This document shows positions 63,430 through 64,000 of a stretch of 64,000 nt of DNA, in pieces; positions within the stretch are counted from its first letter, which is position 1; the number at the start of each line of letters is the position of its first letter. Position numbers and translations under genes: made by a program. The stretch is from the NCBI GenBank assembly GCA_947570615.1, contig CANOVJ010000005.1:55422-119421 (forward strand). The letters are read 5' to 3'. The notes beneath the pieces were generated by a model that was not told where the DNA came from, did no database searches, and worked only from the letters and a program-made list of their open reading frames with translations. The DNA comes from an uncultured Lachnospiraceae bacterium (GTDB taxonomy: Bacteria > Bacillota > Clostridia > Lachnospirales > Lachnospiraceae).

Positions 63430-63945
63430 CTAGCTGCTAATAGCTTTTCCTTTTAACGCCTGTGTCAGCATGGCGACCAGTTCCGGAGACTGTTCCAATG
63501 CTGCAATTAAATTTGTCAGGTCTGTGCCGGTTTCTTCAGGCGGCTTTACATCCCTCAAAGGATTGACAGGATTTTTAGCATAGAATGTTGCCTCGAATTT
63601 CTGGGCGTTCACTTTCCTGTCCTCATCTAGGATATGTGCATATACATCGGTGATCATATCAATCTGCGCATGGCCGGTATCCCCCTGTGTTGCCTTCAGA
63701 TCACCATGGTTGAGCTTCAGCTTATAAGTCGTACTGGAGTGCCGCAGGGAATGGAACACCACATACGGCAGTCCTGCTTTCTCCCGGAGCTTTGAAAATT
63801 CCTTTTCCATGATGCGGTTTTCCACAGGTCTTCCGTTTGGAAGTGTCAGAACAAGATTATAGTCATAAAAATCCTGCCCCAGGTATTCTTTATACTGATC
63901 CTGAATCTGCCGCCATTCCCGTAATATATAAGCAACCGTTTTTGG
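63430..63945 (-). pseudogene. Tyrosine integrase, C-terminal fragment
   Basis: About 172 residues of the catalytic domain of a Tn916-like tyrosine recombinase: FHSLRHSSTTYKLKLNHGDLKATQGDTGHAQIDMITDVYAHILDED carries the second Arg, His (GHA) and the nucleophile Tyr. The N-terminal arm-binding part and first Arg region are missing, because the frame is cut near 63945 by repeated sequence; the TTG at 63951 is not a real start. The gene is oriented toward the tRNA-Arg, as expected for an integrated element. Confidence 0.85.
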
Positions 63946-64000
63946 TGTCAACGCCGATTTAAAAATGTAAGAAAACGCCGATTATATTTTGTAGTTTTTC
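63946..64000. mobile_element. Probable insertion-sequence end (IS21-like), partial
   Basis: Starting TGTCAACGCCGATTT, the sequence has a direct repeat AACGCCGATT at 63950-63959 and 63974-63983 (24 bases apart). Multiple terminal repeats behind a TG end are typical of IS21-family elements. It interrupts the integrase. The body lies outside the window. Confidence 0.6.

Overview
The window is chromosomal DNA from an anaerobic, Gram-positive Clostridia species, most likely family Lachnospiraceae; I cannot name the genus. The evidence is an oriC neighbourhood of Firmicutes type (dnaA-dnaN-rlbA-recF-gyrB-gyrA on one side, rpmH-rnpA-yidD-yidC-jag-mnmE-mnmG-rsmG and parA-parS-parB on the other), tRNAs without encoded CCA, many GTG/TTG starts behind strong AGGAGG sites, and several small families typical of this group (DUF3881, DUF4446, TSCPD, DUF4358, DUF6773-like). 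The origin lies near 50.1 kb. Genes on both sides close to it are transcribed away from it.

Layout from left to right. 1-3.4 kb: the 3' part of a membrane transglutaminase, then a two-gene module that replaces bifunctional PurH (a PurO-type IMP cyclohydrolase plus a free-standing AICAR transformylase). 3.5-4.8 kb: a decaying AAA-ATPase-like gene and a 65-residue ORF. 4.9-11.1 kb: DegV, a minimal two-gene Fe-S assembly system (SmsC/SmsB type) and a heterodimeric ABC exporter with one degenerate ATP site. 11.1-13.3 kb: a regulator/membrane protein/CPBP protease cassette behind a promoter with a perfect 19-bp inverted repeat. 13.4-23.2 kb (minus strand): a VanW-domain protein, then a YesMN-type two-component system, an LplABC-type sugar importer and a FAD-dependent oxidoreductase. 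23.3-34.4 kb: tRNA-Gly, a membrane protein of unknown function, a TSCPD protein, MurG, a DltD-like/MBOAT O-acylation pair opposite a DUF4358 lipoprotein, a DUF1538 membrane protein paired with a tandem PII-like protein, and a DUF2975/XRE/DUF4173 operon.

34.5-39.7 kb (minus strand): an arabinose set (AraR, AraA, FGGY kinase, AraD) without a transporter. 39.8-50 kb (minus): flotillin, gyrA, gyrB, recF, rlbA, dnaN, dnaA. 50-62 kb (plus): rpmH to rsmG, an orphan LuxR-type response regulator, two perfect parS sites, parA, parB, DUF4446, serS, DUF3881. 62.9-64 kb: a degenerate tRNA-Arg, an intact tRNA-Arg(CCT), the 3' part of a tyrosine integrase and, at the edge, what looks like the repeated end of an insertion sequence. 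This is a mobile-element boundary at a tRNA gene.

Most of the window is housekeeping or a known module. The least explained parts are the DUF1538/tandem-PII pair, the operator-controlled XRE/DUF6773/CPBP cassette, the FAD oxidoreductase in a sugar-import operon without a glycosidase, and the tRNA-Arg integration junction. All functional calls come from recognising motifs by eye; no searches were run.
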